Source: JAQVSH01 sp964451605 (GTDB lineage: Bacteria; Bacteroidota; Bacteroidia; Bacteroidales; UBA4181). Taken from it: 28,795 nt of DNA. The stretch lies in the NCBI GenBank assembly GCA_964451605.1, contig CAYVJA010000037.1:1-28795 (forward strand). Reading direction: 5' to 3'. Positions 17,580 through 25,717 of the stretch are shown here, piece by piece (within the stretch, counting starts at the first letter, position 1; every line of letters begins with the position of its first letter). The notes beneath the pieces were generated by a model, which saw nothing but the letters and a program-made list of their open reading frames with translations, made no database searches and had not been told where the DNA came from. The translations under genes and the position numbers were made by a program.

Positions 17580-18014
17580 TTAAGTAACACTCTTTTTAAA
17601 CAAATCTGAGGCCATAAAGTCCTGCAGTAGAATCACAGCGCTCACAGTATCGATGGTCTCCTTCCGGGCCCTGGCTTTTTTTTTGAGCCCTCCGTCGATC
17701 ATGGCCTGAAAAGCCATTTTCGAGGTGTATCTTTCGTCGAGAAGCGTAACCGACTGCTGCGGAAAACGATTTCTGAGTCTGCGAACAAAAGGATCGACAT
17801 AGGTAATGGCGGTCTCCGAAGGGGTACCATCGGCAAAAAGCGGATAGCCCACCACAAACGCCTCGACCGGCTCCGTTGCCAGATACTTCTCAAGAAAGGG
17901 AATCAGATCGTGCGTAGCAACCGTGGTCAGACCTGTAGCAATCATCTGTAACGGGTCGGTTACCGCCAGACCGGTTCGCTTTCGGCCGTAATCTATGGCC
18001 ATTAACCTGCTCAT
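17580..18014 (-). CDS. ruvX: YqgF/RuvX-type putative Holliday junction resolvase
   Basis: The 144-residue RNase H-fold protein has the three conserved acidic blocks of the family: AIDYGRKRTGLAVTDP near the start, LLDERYTSKMA near 95, and IDTVSAVILLQDFM near the end. E. coli YqgF is essential and has been linked to 16S rRNA 5'-end processing, so the resolvase name may not describe its main role. I chose the ATG at 18014, which overlaps the upstream stop as ATGA. The open frame extends 46 codons further up into the previous gene, but that part is a shadow. Being coupled to def fits a translation-related role. Confidence 0.92.
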   Translation of the reverse strand: MSRLMAIDYGRKRTGLAVTDPLQMIATGLTTVATHDLIPFLEKYLATEPVEAFVVGYPLFADGTPSETAITYVDPFVRRLRNRFPQQSVTLLDERYTSKMAFQAMIDGGLKKKARARKETIDTVSAVILLQDFMASDLFKKSVT

Positions 18015-18721
18015 CGGGATAATCCGGCTAACGGAGAGTGCATGGGTACAAAATAGAAGGTACCGAAATAGTTGGAACGGTGATAATCGGGATGCGGCGT
18101 ACCTATGGGACTCCAGGTCACATAATGGGGCCGGGTAAGCCGATCGCCGCACTTGTAGATGTTGCCGCGAATCCGTCTGCCCGAAAGGGCTTTGGGACCC
18201 TCCAGCTTCATCAGCCGATAGGGAACCGTCACTGCCATATTCCAGGAAACAGGACCCTCTCTCTCTTCGAAGGGAAGCGAACCCAGCGAGGAACTGGTCT
18301 GAATGGCCTGCATATCGGCGTCAGGACAATGCACCCTGCCGTACCGACCCAATCCCAAACCCAACAGCGGGGTTCCTATGCAGTTCACCTCCAGATTATA
18401 GTAACAACCATCGCCCCTGGAATCGAGGAAAAGTTCCACACAGGAGTCTTCCCATACCTTCCCGTTATAGGTTGTAGCCCTGGCAACTACTGCCCCTTCG
18501 GTAACTTCATAGTAAAGAAGCAGAGCCTCACTGCCATACGCCAGCCGAAGAGTCACCTCAGGTGCATCAGGATACTCAGAGGGCCAGTTAACCTTCGACA
18601 GTGCAACAGGCGGAACCTGTTGTTTCAGCGCGGTGATCAGCGATTGTGGAAACCCGGCCGAAAAGTTGCCCTCTACAAAGGGAACCTCAGCATAAGCAGG
18701 CATATGAGATGAAGGTGTCAT
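18011..18721 (-). CDS. CBM9-like carbohydrate-binding domain protein
   Basis: The 236-residue frame resembles the family-9-like carbohydrate-binding domains of Bacteroidota (VTLRLAYGSEALLLYYEVTE, WEDSCVELFLDSRGDGCYYN, LEVNCIGTPLLG, WNMAVTVPYRLM, RIRGNIYKCGD). The fold is a beta-sandwich that often binds sugars in exported proteins. The first ATG is 18721. In frame just upstream lies LSLASLLLTILFA, and with the following TPSSHMPAYA this looks like a signal peptide cut before EVPF. No ATG, GTG or TTG is in frame before it, so either a rare start codon is used, a base is wrong, or the protein stays in the cytoplasm. It starts 14 bases after the nucleotidyltransferase stop and overlaps ruvX by four bases. 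Confidence 0.8.
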   Translation of the reverse strand: MTPSSHMPAYAEVPFVEGNFSAGFPQSLITALKQQVPPVALSKVNWPSEYPDAPEVTLRLAYGSEALLLYYEVTEGAVVARATTYNGKVWEDSCVELFLDSRGDGCYYNLEVNCIGTPLLGLGLGRYGRVHCPDADMQAIQTSSSLGSLPFEEREGPVSWNMAVTVPYRLMKLEGPKALSGRRIRGNIYKCGDRLTRPHYVTWSPIGTPHPDYHRSNYFGTFYFVPMHSPLAGLSR

Positions 18722-18735
18722 AGCAAACAGAATGG

Positions 18736-19644
18736 TCAGGAGAAGAGAGGCGAGGGATAGGTGCCCTCCTTGGCCAGATTTTCGAAACGAGCCACCACCC
18801 AGGGACGATCTTCTTTATAGGTTACACCAAACCATTCGGCCTGAGTGTTAAGCACCTTGATTGTAGCTTCGCCCGTTTTAACCAGCTTATTGGCTACCAG
18901 AGGAATAAAGAATTCCGATTTGGGATTCATGCCGTTCTCTTTCACAAACTCGGCAAACATAGAACGAAGATATCCGAAAAATGAGGGGGTAAAGCCCCAG
19001 AAATTCATAGAGACAGCCGAGGCTTCGGGCACAGGATGGAGGGCTCCGGCATCGTCCTTGTACTGAATTACGCCATCAATACGGCTGATAGAGGTGCGTT
19101 CTACAACTCCTGTGAGAAACCCGGAACCATCTACCTCGCAAACACCGCGGGCAACCGTACCATGCTCCGAAAGGGTGTTGGCCAGCGGATAACCCACCAT
19201 GCTGTAAGTGCGGGCCTGCATATCGGTAATTTCGCTCAGAAATTTCCCCATGGTACGAAAGGCATCAGCCCCATAGAAATCGTCGCCGTTGATCACGGCA
19301 AACGGCTCTTTTATGGCATCGGCCGCCATTAAAACCGCATGAGCGGTTCCCCAGGGCTTAACCCTTTCGGGGGTATAGGTAAGACCCTCCGGAACATACT
19401 CCACCTCCTGCAGTACATAAGAGATGTCGATTTTTCCGCTATACTTATTCAGAAAGACCTCTTTAAAATCGGCTTCAATGCTTTTCCGGATTACCATCAC
19501 AATACGACCAAATCCTGCCTGAATGGCATCGTAAATAGAATAATCAATAATGGTCTCGCCCGAAGGGCCCAGTTTATCAATCTGTTTCAGACCGCCGTAA
19601 CGGCTTCCCATACCTGCAGCAAGAACTAAGAGTGTTGGCTTCAT
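18736..19644 (-). CDS. Sugar nucleotidyltransferase family protein
   Basis: The 302-residue protein has the GT-A-like nucleotidyltransferase fold: LLVLAAGMGSRYGGLKQIDK binds the NTP phosphates, VKPWGTAHAVLMAADAI is a substrate loop, and INGDDFYG carries the metal-binding Asp. It would transfer a nucleotidyl group to a sugar phosphate. The Bacteroidota form, often found beside a phosphotransferase gene, has no assigned sugar that I know; MurU-like muramate recycling is one possibility. Here no kinase is adjacent. I chose the ATG at 19644 (MKPTLLVLAAG); the frame's further upstream part lies before the conserved start and overlaps the promoter. It is the first gene of the minus-strand operon. 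Confidence 0.88.
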   Translation of the reverse strand: MKPTLLVLAAGMGSRYGGLKQIDKLGPSGETIIDYSIYDAIQAGFGRIVMVIRKSIEADFKEVFLNKYSGKIDISYVLQEVEYVPEGLTYTPERVKPWGTAHAVLMAADAIKEPFAVINGDDFYGADAFRTMGKFLSEITDMQARTYSMVGYPLANTLSEHGTVARGVCEVDGSGFLTGVVERTSISRIDGVIQYKDDAGALHPVPEASAVSMNFWGFTPSFFGYLRSMFAEFVKENGMNPKSEFFIPLVANKLVKTGEATIKVLNTQAEWFGVTYKEDRPWVVARFENLAKEGTYPSPLFS

Positions 19645-19689
19645 TATAAATAGATAAGTTGGTTTGTGTTGCGCTGAAATTGCTCTTTG

Positions 19690-19697
19690 CAAAAATA
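19690..19697 (-). promoter_or_regulatory. -7 box TATTTTTG for the nucleotidyltransferase operon
   Basis: Minus-strand TATTTTTG fits TAnnTTTG, 45 bases before the ATG at 19644. No well-spaced TTTG accompanies it. Confidence 0.5.
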
Positions 19698-19720
19698 CAA
19701 AAACCTTTGGGAGAAAATAA

Positions 19721-19728
19721 TAACTTTG
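19721..19728 (+). promoter_or_regulatory. -7 box TAACTTTG for fabD
   Basis: TAACTTTG fits TAnnTTTG and lies 24 bases before the fabD ATG. The nearest TTTG (19706-19709) is only 11 bases away. With the box at 19690-19697 it makes a compact divergent promoter region. Confidence 0.5.
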
Positions 19729-19752
19729 CCACGTTTAACCAAAGTCGACATT

Positions 19753-20634
19753 ATGAAAGCATATGTATTCCCCGGTCAGGGGGCCCAGTTTGCAGGAATG
19801 GGAAAAGAGATGTATCAACAGTCGGAAATTGCCCGGGATCTTTTCGAAAAAGCCAATAAAATCCTGGGATTCCGGATTACCGATATTATGTTTGAGGGCT
19901 CCGATGAGGCCCTGAAACAGACCAATGTTACCCAACCGGCCATCTTTCTCCACTCTGTAATTCTTGCCCGACTCCTGGGTAACAACTTTCAGCCCGATAT
20001 GGTGGCCGGACACTCGCTGGGCGAGTTTTCCGCACTGGTTGCCGCAGGGGCTGTCTCTTTCGAAAACGGACTGTCTCTGGTCGCAAAAAGAGCGGGCGCA
20101 ATGCAAAAGGCTTGCGAAAAAGAGCCCTCTACCATGGCTGCCGTTTTGGGTCTGGACGATGAGAAAGTGGAGGAAATTTGCAAACAGACACCCGGTATCG
20201 TGGTGGCAGCCAACTACAATTGTCCCGGTCAGCTTGTCATTTCGGGCGATATAAAAGCAGTTGAAACTGCTTGCGAGGCGATGAAGAACGCCGGTGCAAA
20301 AAGGGCTTTGATTCTTCCTGTTGGCGGGGCATTCCATTCGCCTCTCATGGAACCTGCCCGCGTTGAACTGGAAGCAGCCATTGCCGCTACCGATATCCAC
20401 GCACCCATTTGCCCTGTATACCAAAATGTTACCGCACTTCCGGTTACAGATCCCGCCGAGATTAAAAAGAACCTGGTACTCCAGTTGACCGCTCCGGTAA
20501 AATGGACACAAACCGTCAAAAACATGATGGCCAACGGTGCCGCCGATTATGTGGAAGTGGGCCCCGGAAAGGTATTGCAGGGATTAATTAAAAAGGTAGA
20601 TCCTGCCGCCAATGTGAGTAGTGCAACCCTGTAA
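19753..20634 (+). CDS. fabD: Malonyl-CoA:ACP transacylase
   Basis: FabD loads malonate onto acyl carrier protein for fatty-acid synthesis. The 293-residue protein starts MKAYVFPGQGAQFAGMGKEM and has the nucleophile motif GHSLGE (Ser88), the malonyl-carboxylate-binding Arg in VAKRAGAMQ, the catalytic His in GGAFHSPLME near 195, and the closing VEVGPGKVLQGLIKK. I chose the ATG at 19753 because conserved sequence begins there and the -7 box lies just before it; the frame is open 22 codons further upstream. It stands apart from other fatty-acid genes and is followed nine bases later by thrA. Confidence 0.96.
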   Translation: MKAYVFPGQGAQFAGMGKEMYQQSEIARDLFEKANKILGFRITDIMFEGSDEALKQTNVTQPAIFLHSVILARLLGNNFQPDMVAGHSLGEFSALVAAGAVSFENGLSLVAKRAGAMQKACEKEPSTMAAVLGLDDEKVEEICKQTPGIVVAANYNCPGQLVISGDIKAVETACEAMKNAGAKRALILPVGGAFHSPLMEPARVELEAAIAATDIHAPICPVYQNVTALPVTDPAEIKKNLVLQLTAPVKWTQTVKNMMANGAADYVEVGPGKVLQGLIKKVDPAANVSSATL

Positions 20635-20643
20635 ATTTAGCGT

Positions 20644-23079
20644 ATGAAGGTATTGAAGTTCGGTCGGTCGTCGGTGGTGTCGGCCGATACACTCCGCCTG
20701 GTTAAAGAGATTATCCAATCGGAGACGCCCCACTGCATTGTTGTGGTTTCGGCCGATGAAAACACTTCCGGTCTTTTACAGGTTATGGCCAATAGGGCTG
20801 TTCAGCGCGATGAGTCGTACCGGACTTTGCTTCTGGAGGTCGAAAAGAAGTACGCCGGACTCACCGGGAGCCTGGTTGAGCCTTCATTGAGAACCGCTGC
20901 GCTGACCGAACTGAAGGAGAACCTCGCTGAACTTTCTAACACCCTCTATGGCGTCTTCCTGCTGCAGGAGCTGACCCCTAAGGTAACCGACCTTATCCTG
21001 AGTTTCGGGGCACGTCTTTCGGCCCTGCTGGTCAGTAGAATGGTTCCCGGTTCGGTCTTTGTGGATGCACGCGATTTTATCAAAACCAATGCCTCTTTCG
21101 GCCATGCCCGTGTAGATTTGGAGCTTACCGAACGGCTCATTCGCAGTCACTTCAGAGAGTTGAAACAAACCGCCATTGTACAGGGATTTACCGGAAGCAG
21201 TTACCGCGAAGAGACCACAATGCTGGGACGTCGCGGAGGCGATTACTCTGCGGCTCTGATTGCCGCAGCCCTCAAAGTTGAGGCGCTGGAGCTCTGGATG
21301 AATGTCGATGGTTTTATGACCGCCGATCCTGAGGTGGCCACAAGAGCCTATCCCATTGAGCGGCTCACCTATGCCGAAGCCATTGAGCTGTCGCATTTTG
21401 GAACCACGGTGATTTATACGCCTACCATCAGGCCGGTGTACGACGAGAATATCCCCATCCATATTAAGAATACCTTTAACCGGTCGGCAAAAGGAACGGT
21501 GATTCACTCCGACACCCTGGCCGACGATACCACCTCCATCAAAGGAATCTCCTCTATCAACAATATATCGTTGATTACGCTGCAGGGTACCCGGATGGTC
21601 GGGGTAAACGATGTCTCTGAACGACTCTTCAGGGCCTTCAACCGAAAAGGGATTAACATTATTCTGGTTACGCAGGCCTCGTCCGAATACTCCATGAGTA
21701 TTGCCATTATGCCCGACCAGCTGAGCCGTGCCAAATCGGCCATCGAAGAGGAGTTTCTCGATGAGATTGGCCAAAAGAACGAACTCCGGCTGCAGATTGA
21801 AGACAATCTCTCTATCATCGCCATTGTGGGCGAGAAGATGAAGAATAAGCCGGGTATCTCGGCCACCCTCTTCAACGCGCTGGCCCGTAACGGTATCAGT
21901 GTGATTGCCACGGCTCAGGGTTCGTCCGAACTGAACATTTCGGTGGTCATCCGGAGCAAGAGTCTGAAACGGGCCATCAATGCCATTCACGAAGGATTTT
22001 TCCTGTCGCATTTCCGCGAACTCCATCTCTTTGTGGTGGGCATAGGAAATGTGGGGGGAAGCCTGTTGCGTCAGATTCAGAGCCAGCAGGCCAAACTGAT
22101 GGAGGAGTTGCGGTTGAAGATTCATGTGATTGGCCTGGCCAACTCCCGAAAGATGTACTTTGCCAACCAGGGTGAGGGGGTAGACCTGAACCGCTACAAA
22201 GAGATTCTGCTGGAGGAGGGTGAACCCTTCATTCCCGAAGCTTTTGTAGAAAAGATGTTCGAACAGAATTTGCGAAACAACGTCTTTGTCGATTGCACCA
22301 GCAGCCAGAGCATCAGCAACCTCTACGAACAACTTTTCGACCATTATGTATCGGTGGTTACCGCCAATAAGATTGCCTGCTCGTCGGCCTATTCGCGCTA
22401 TCGCCTGCTGAAAGAGAAGGCCAAGGACAAGGGGGTGCGCTTTGCGTTCGAAACCAACGTAGGAGCCGGATTGCCCATTATTAACACCCTGAACGACCTG
22501 ATCCGGAGCGGTGATACCATCCTGAAGATTGAGGCTGTGGTCTCGGGTACACTGAATTTTATCTTCAATACCATCAGCAGTACCATCCCTCTCTCAAAAG
22601 CCATCCGTATGGCCAAAGAGTTGGGCTATTCCGAACCCGATCCCAGGCTTGATCTGAGCGGAACCGATGTAATCAGGAAGTTACTGATTCTCTCGCGCGA
22701 ATCGGGGTACCCCATCGAAAAAGAGGAGGTTACCGTAAACGGGTTTCTTCCGGAATCCTGTTTCGAAGGCTCTATCGACGCATTCTGGAGTGCTGTTGAG
22801 GCGCTTGATGAGACCTTCGAACAGAAAAGGGCTGCAATGGCAGCTAAGGGATTAAAATGGAGATACATTGCCAAACTGGAGGAGGGCCGACCCTCAGTGG
22901 GCCTGTGCGAAGTGGATGCACAGCACCCCTCTTACAATTTGGAAGGAAGCAATAATATTATTCTGATTACTACGCAGCGGTATTTCGAGCTGCCTATGGT
23001 GATTAAAGGGTATGGTGCAGGTGCAGAGGTTACGGCAGCCGGAGTATTTGCCGATCTGATCCGTGTAGCCAACGTGTAA
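20644..23079 (+). CDS. thrA: Bifunctional aspartokinase / homoserine dehydrogenase
   Basis: The two activities catalyse the first and third steps from aspartate to threonine. The 811-residue protein has the kinase (about 1-290, with LGRRGGDYSAALIAAAL and WMNVDGFMTADPEVA), a pair of ACT regulatory domains (about 300-460, with VSERLFRAFNRKGINIILVT and LFNALARNGISVIATAQG) and the dehydrogenase (from 462: LFVVGIGNVGGSLL, TANKIACSSAYSRYR, EPDPRLDLSGTDVIRKLLIL). Odd points: the near-invariant kinase motif KFGGTSV reads KFGRSSV, and the later GAKV segment reads GTTVIYTP. The catalytic Lys is kept, so loss of kinase activity is possible but unproven. Threonine feedback through the ACT domains is the usual control. 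It heads the thrA / kinase / thrC operon. Confidence 0.96.
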   Translation: MKVLKFGRSSVVSADTLRLVKEIIQSETPHCIVVVSADENTSGLLQVMANRAVQRDESYRTLLLEVEKKYAGLTGSLVEPSLRTAALTELKENLAELSNTLYGVFLLQELTPKVTDLILSFGARLSALLVSRMVPGSVFVDARDFIKTNASFGHARVDLELTERLIRSHFRELKQTAIVQGFTGSSYREETTMLGRRGGDYSAALIAAALKVEALELWMNVDGFMTADPEVATRAYPIERLTYAEAIELSHFGTTVIYTPTIRPVYDENIPIHIKNTFNRSAKGTVIHSDTLADDTTSIKGISSINNISLITLQGTRMVGVNDVSERLFRAFNRKGINIILVTQASSEYSMSIAIMPDQLSRAKSAIEEEFLDEIGQKNELRLQIEDNLSIIAIVGEKMKNKPGISATLFNALARNGISVIATAQGSSELNISVVIRSKSLKRAINAIHEGFFLSHFRELHLFVVGIGNVGGSLLRQIQSQQAKLMEELRLKIHVIGLANSRKMYFANQGEGVDLNRYKEILLEEGEPFIPEAFVEKMFEQNLRNNVFVDCTSSQSISNLYEQLFDHYVSVVTANKIACSSAYSRYRLLKEKAKDKGVRFAFETNVGAGLPIINTLNDLIRSGDTILKIEAVVSGTLNFIFNTISSTIPLSKAIRMAKELGYSEPDPRLDLSGTDVIRKLLILSRESGYPIEKEEVTVNGFLPESCFEGSIDAFWSAVEALDETFEQKRAAMAAKGLKWRYIAKLEEGRPSVGLCEVDAQHPSYNLEGSNNIILITTQRYFELPMVIKGYGAGAEVTAAGVFADLIRVANV

Positions 23080-23106
23080 CTGTACGCAATAGCATAGAAC
23101 GCAAAA

Positions 23107-24321
23107 ATGAAATATCTGATTCTCCTCTGCGATGGGATGGCCGACCTTCCTATTGAAGCTCTCGGCGGGAAAACCCCTATGGAGGCAGCTGTTACCCCTA
23201 CTTTCGACCATTGGGCCGCGGAAGGGGAGTTGGGTTGTGCCAGAACCGTTCCGGCCGGGATGAACCCGGCAAGCGATGTGGCCAACCTTTCGGTGATGGG
23301 TTACGACCCTTCTGTCTATTACGCCGGCCGCTCTCCCCTCGAGGCGGTAAGTATAGGCGTTGATCTGGCCGATAATGAGGTCTGCTTTCGCTGCAATCTG
23401 GTTACGTTGTCGGAACAGGAAAAAGTCTACGCCGAAAAGAAGATGATCGATCACAGCTCCGACGAGATTGCCACTTCCGAGGCCGCTGAACTGATGCACG
23501 ATCTGTCGGAGAAATTCGGCAAGTCGTACCTGCGGTTTCATACAGGCCGCAGTTATCGGCATGTGATGGTTTGGCAAGAGGGGAGCGAGCAGGTAACCCT
23601 CACCCCTCCGCACGATATCCTGGGGAAACCCATAACCGCCTACCTCCCCAAGGGCGATCATCATGCCGAAATTCTGGCCATGATGGAGGAGAGTTACCAC
23701 TTCCTTTCGGCTCATCCGTTAAATCTTTCCCGTAAAGCCAGAGGACTCCGGCCCGCCAACAGCATGTGGATCTGGGGTGAAGGGCACCGTCCCCGCCTCT
23801 CCGACTTTCACAGTAAGTACGGACTGCAGGGAGGCGTGATATCGGCTGTCGATCTGATTCTGGGTATCGGTATCTGTGCCGGTCTTGAACCGATGGAGGT
23901 GGAGGGAGCCAATGGCACTCTCCACACCAACTATCGCGGGAAAGCCGAAAAAGCGCTCGAGGCTTTCCGAAACGGAAAAGATTTTGTCTATCTGCATGTG
24001 GAGGCCCCCGACGAATGTGGCCACAGGGGAGAGTTGGAGAATAAGATCCGCTCTATCGAATATATTGACCAAAAGGTGGCTGCCCCCATTATGGAGGCGG
24101 TAACCCGCGAAGGCTTTGACCTTTCGGTGCTGGTCCTCCCCGACCATCCCACCCCTCTGGCACTCCGCACCCACACCTCCGAACCGATACCTTACCTCAT
24201 CTGGCGCAGCAATGCCCCTCTGCCTGCAACTGACCGCCGGTTTTCCGAGGCCACAGGTAGGGCTGCCGGACCTCTTTTTGCAAAGGGGCACGAATTACTT
24301 GATCATTTTCTCCTATCCTAG
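23107..24321 (+). CDS. ApgM-like phosphotransferase, probable homoserine kinase
   Basis: The 404-residue protein belongs to the cofactor-independent phosphoglycerate mutase (archaeal-type, ApgM) branch of the alkaline-phosphatase superfamily: LLCDGMADLP at the start, NPASDVANLSVMGYDP with the Ser nucleophile, EAPDECGHRGELENKI, and LPDHPTPLALRTHTSEPIP with metal-binding Asp and His. It lies between thrA and thrC, where the pathway needs homoserine kinase, and no GHMP-type ThrB is present in the window. In Bacteroides the equivalent gene has, as I recall, been shown by mutant fitness to supply that step. I therefore favour homoserine kinase, with phosphoglycerate mutase as the alternative. It starts 27 bases after thrA. 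Confidence 0.88.
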   Translation: MKYLILLCDGMADLPIEALGGKTPMEAAVTPTFDHWAAEGELGCARTVPAGMNPASDVANLSVMGYDPSVYYAGRSPLEAVSIGVDLADNEVCFRCNLVTLSEQEKVYAEKKMIDHSSDEIATSEAAELMHDLSEKFGKSYLRFHTGRSYRHVMVWQEGSEQVTLTPPHDILGKPITAYLPKGDHHAEILAMMEESYHFLSAHPLNLSRKARGLRPANSMWIWGEGHRPRLSDFHSKYGLQGGVISAVDLILGIGICAGLEPMEVEGANGTLHTNYRGKAEKALEAFRNGKDFVYLHVEAPDECGHRGELENKIRSIEYIDQKVAAPIMEAVTREGFDLSVLVLPDHPTPLALRTHTSEPIPYLIWRSNAPLPATDRRFSEATGRAAGPLFAKGHELLDHFLLS

Positions 24322-24368
24322 TGCTCCGGCACAGCTTTCGTTTCCGAACTTGTCACTTTTTCTCTACT

Positions 24369-25664
24369 ATGCAATTTTACAGTACCCAAAATCATGCGAA
24401 TAAGGTCTCTCTGAAAGAGGCTGTACTGCAGGGATTAGCCGACGACCGGGGGCTCTATATGCCCGAAACCATAGAACGCCTCCCCCAATCGACCCTTTCG
24501 GCCTGGAATCGGCTCTCTTTTCATGAAATGGCGTTTGCCCTGGCAGCTCCCTACATGGAGGGAAGTATGGAAAATAGCACATTGCGGCAGCTTATCGAAG
24601 AGGCTTTCCCCTTCGAAGTGCCGTTGGTCCGGGTTGTACCGGGCATTCACGCTTTAGAGCTGTTTCACGGCCCGACACTGGCCTTTAAGGATTTTGGCGC
24701 CCGCTTTATGGCTCGTCTGCTGGGCTACTTTACCCGCGGACTCGACAAAGAGATTACTGTATTGGTGGCCACTTCGGGCGATACGGGAAGTGCTGTGGCC
24801 AACGGATTCCTGGGTGTAGAAGGGGTCAGAGTGTTTGTTTTGTACCCTTCGGGTCTGGTAAGTCCAAGCCAGGAGAAACAGTTCACCACCCTGGGCCGGA
24901 ATATTACCGCCCTTGAGGTAGAGGGCAGTTTCGACGACTGTCAGTTCCTGGTTAAACAGGCCTTTATGGATTCCGAACTTCGCAATTCGCTCATTCTCAC
25001 ATCGGCCAACTCCATCAATCTGGGGCGGCTCATCCCCCAGATGTTCTACTACGGCTGGGCAGCCGGGCAGCTCTCCGGAAAGGGAAATAAACTGGTGGGT
25101 GCTGTTCCCAGCGGAAATTTCGGGAATCTCACTGCAGGGCTAATGGCCCGCCGTATGGGTGTACCCATCGACCACTTCATTGCCGCCACCAACCGCAACG
25201 ACATCGTCCCTCAATACCTCTCTACCGGCATCTTCACTCCCCGACCTTCGGTACCCACACTGGCCAATGCAATGGATGTGGGCGATCCGAGCAATTTTGC
25301 ACGGATTGTCGACCTCTATAACCACTCCTACCCGGCCATTACTTCCGATATTTCGGGATACCGCTACAGCGACGAAGAGGTGCGCGAAACCATGCGCGCC
25401 TGCTTCACCCAACACAACTATCTGCTCGACCCGCACGGTGCCATAGGTTTCCGGGCACTGTCGGAATATCTTGCACAACACCCCGATTACTCGGGTTTCT
25501 TCCTGGAAACCGCCCATCCCGCCAAGTTCTCGGAAACCGTAACCGAAACCCTCAACATTGCCCCTGCAATTCCCTCCCGACTGCAAGCCTTCCTGGAGGG
25601 AGAGAAAAAGTCGGTTGGCATGCCGGCGCACTTCGAAACCTTTAAACAGATTCTGTTAGCCTGA
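24369..25664 (+). CDS. thrC: Threonine synthase
   Basis: ThrC converts O-phosphohomoserine to threonine with PLP. The 431-residue protein begins MQFYSTQNHANKVSLKEAVL, has the PLP-lysine motif GPTLAFKDFGARFMAR, the phosphate-binding ATSGDTGSAVANGF, and GAVPSGNFGNLTAGLMARR. LILTSANSINLGRLIPQ is also typical. The ATG at 24369 matches the family's N terminus; the frame is open 16 codons further upstream to a GTG that overlaps the previous stop, but that extension is not conserved in character. It is the third gene of the threonine operon. Confidence 0.96.
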   Translation: MQFYSTQNHANKVSLKEAVLQGLADDRGLYMPETIERLPQSTLSAWNRLSFHEMAFALAAPYMEGSMENSTLRQLIEEAFPFEVPLVRVVPGIHALELFHGPTLAFKDFGARFMARLLGYFTRGLDKEITVLVATSGDTGSAVANGFLGVEGVRVFVLYPSGLVSPSQEKQFTTLGRNITALEVEGSFDDCQFLVKQAFMDSELRNSLILTSANSINLGRLIPQMFYYGWAAGQLSGKGNKLVGAVPSGNFGNLTAGLMARRMGVPIDHFIAATNRNDIVPQYLSTGIFTPRPSVPTLANAMDVGDPSNFARIVDLYNHSYPAITSDISGYRYSDEEVRETMRACFTQHNYLLDPHGAIGFRALSEYLAQHPDYSGFFLETAHPAKFSETVTETLNIAPAIPSRLQAFLEGEKKSVGMPAHFETFKQILLA

Positions 25665-25717
25665 CCCCGGATTCTGTAACTCTAATCTCTCATTCTGCCA
25701 AACTTATACCCTGCATT

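Noticed and set aside
18015..18152. 46-codon N-terminal extension of RuvX
   Set aside because: It overlaps the CBM9-like gene, while the ATGA junction at 18014 gives the normal family start.
20884..22344. 486-codon minus-strand open frame opposite thrA
   Set aside because: It lies wholly within thrA, whose motifs are clear, and has no recognisable motif or start signal.
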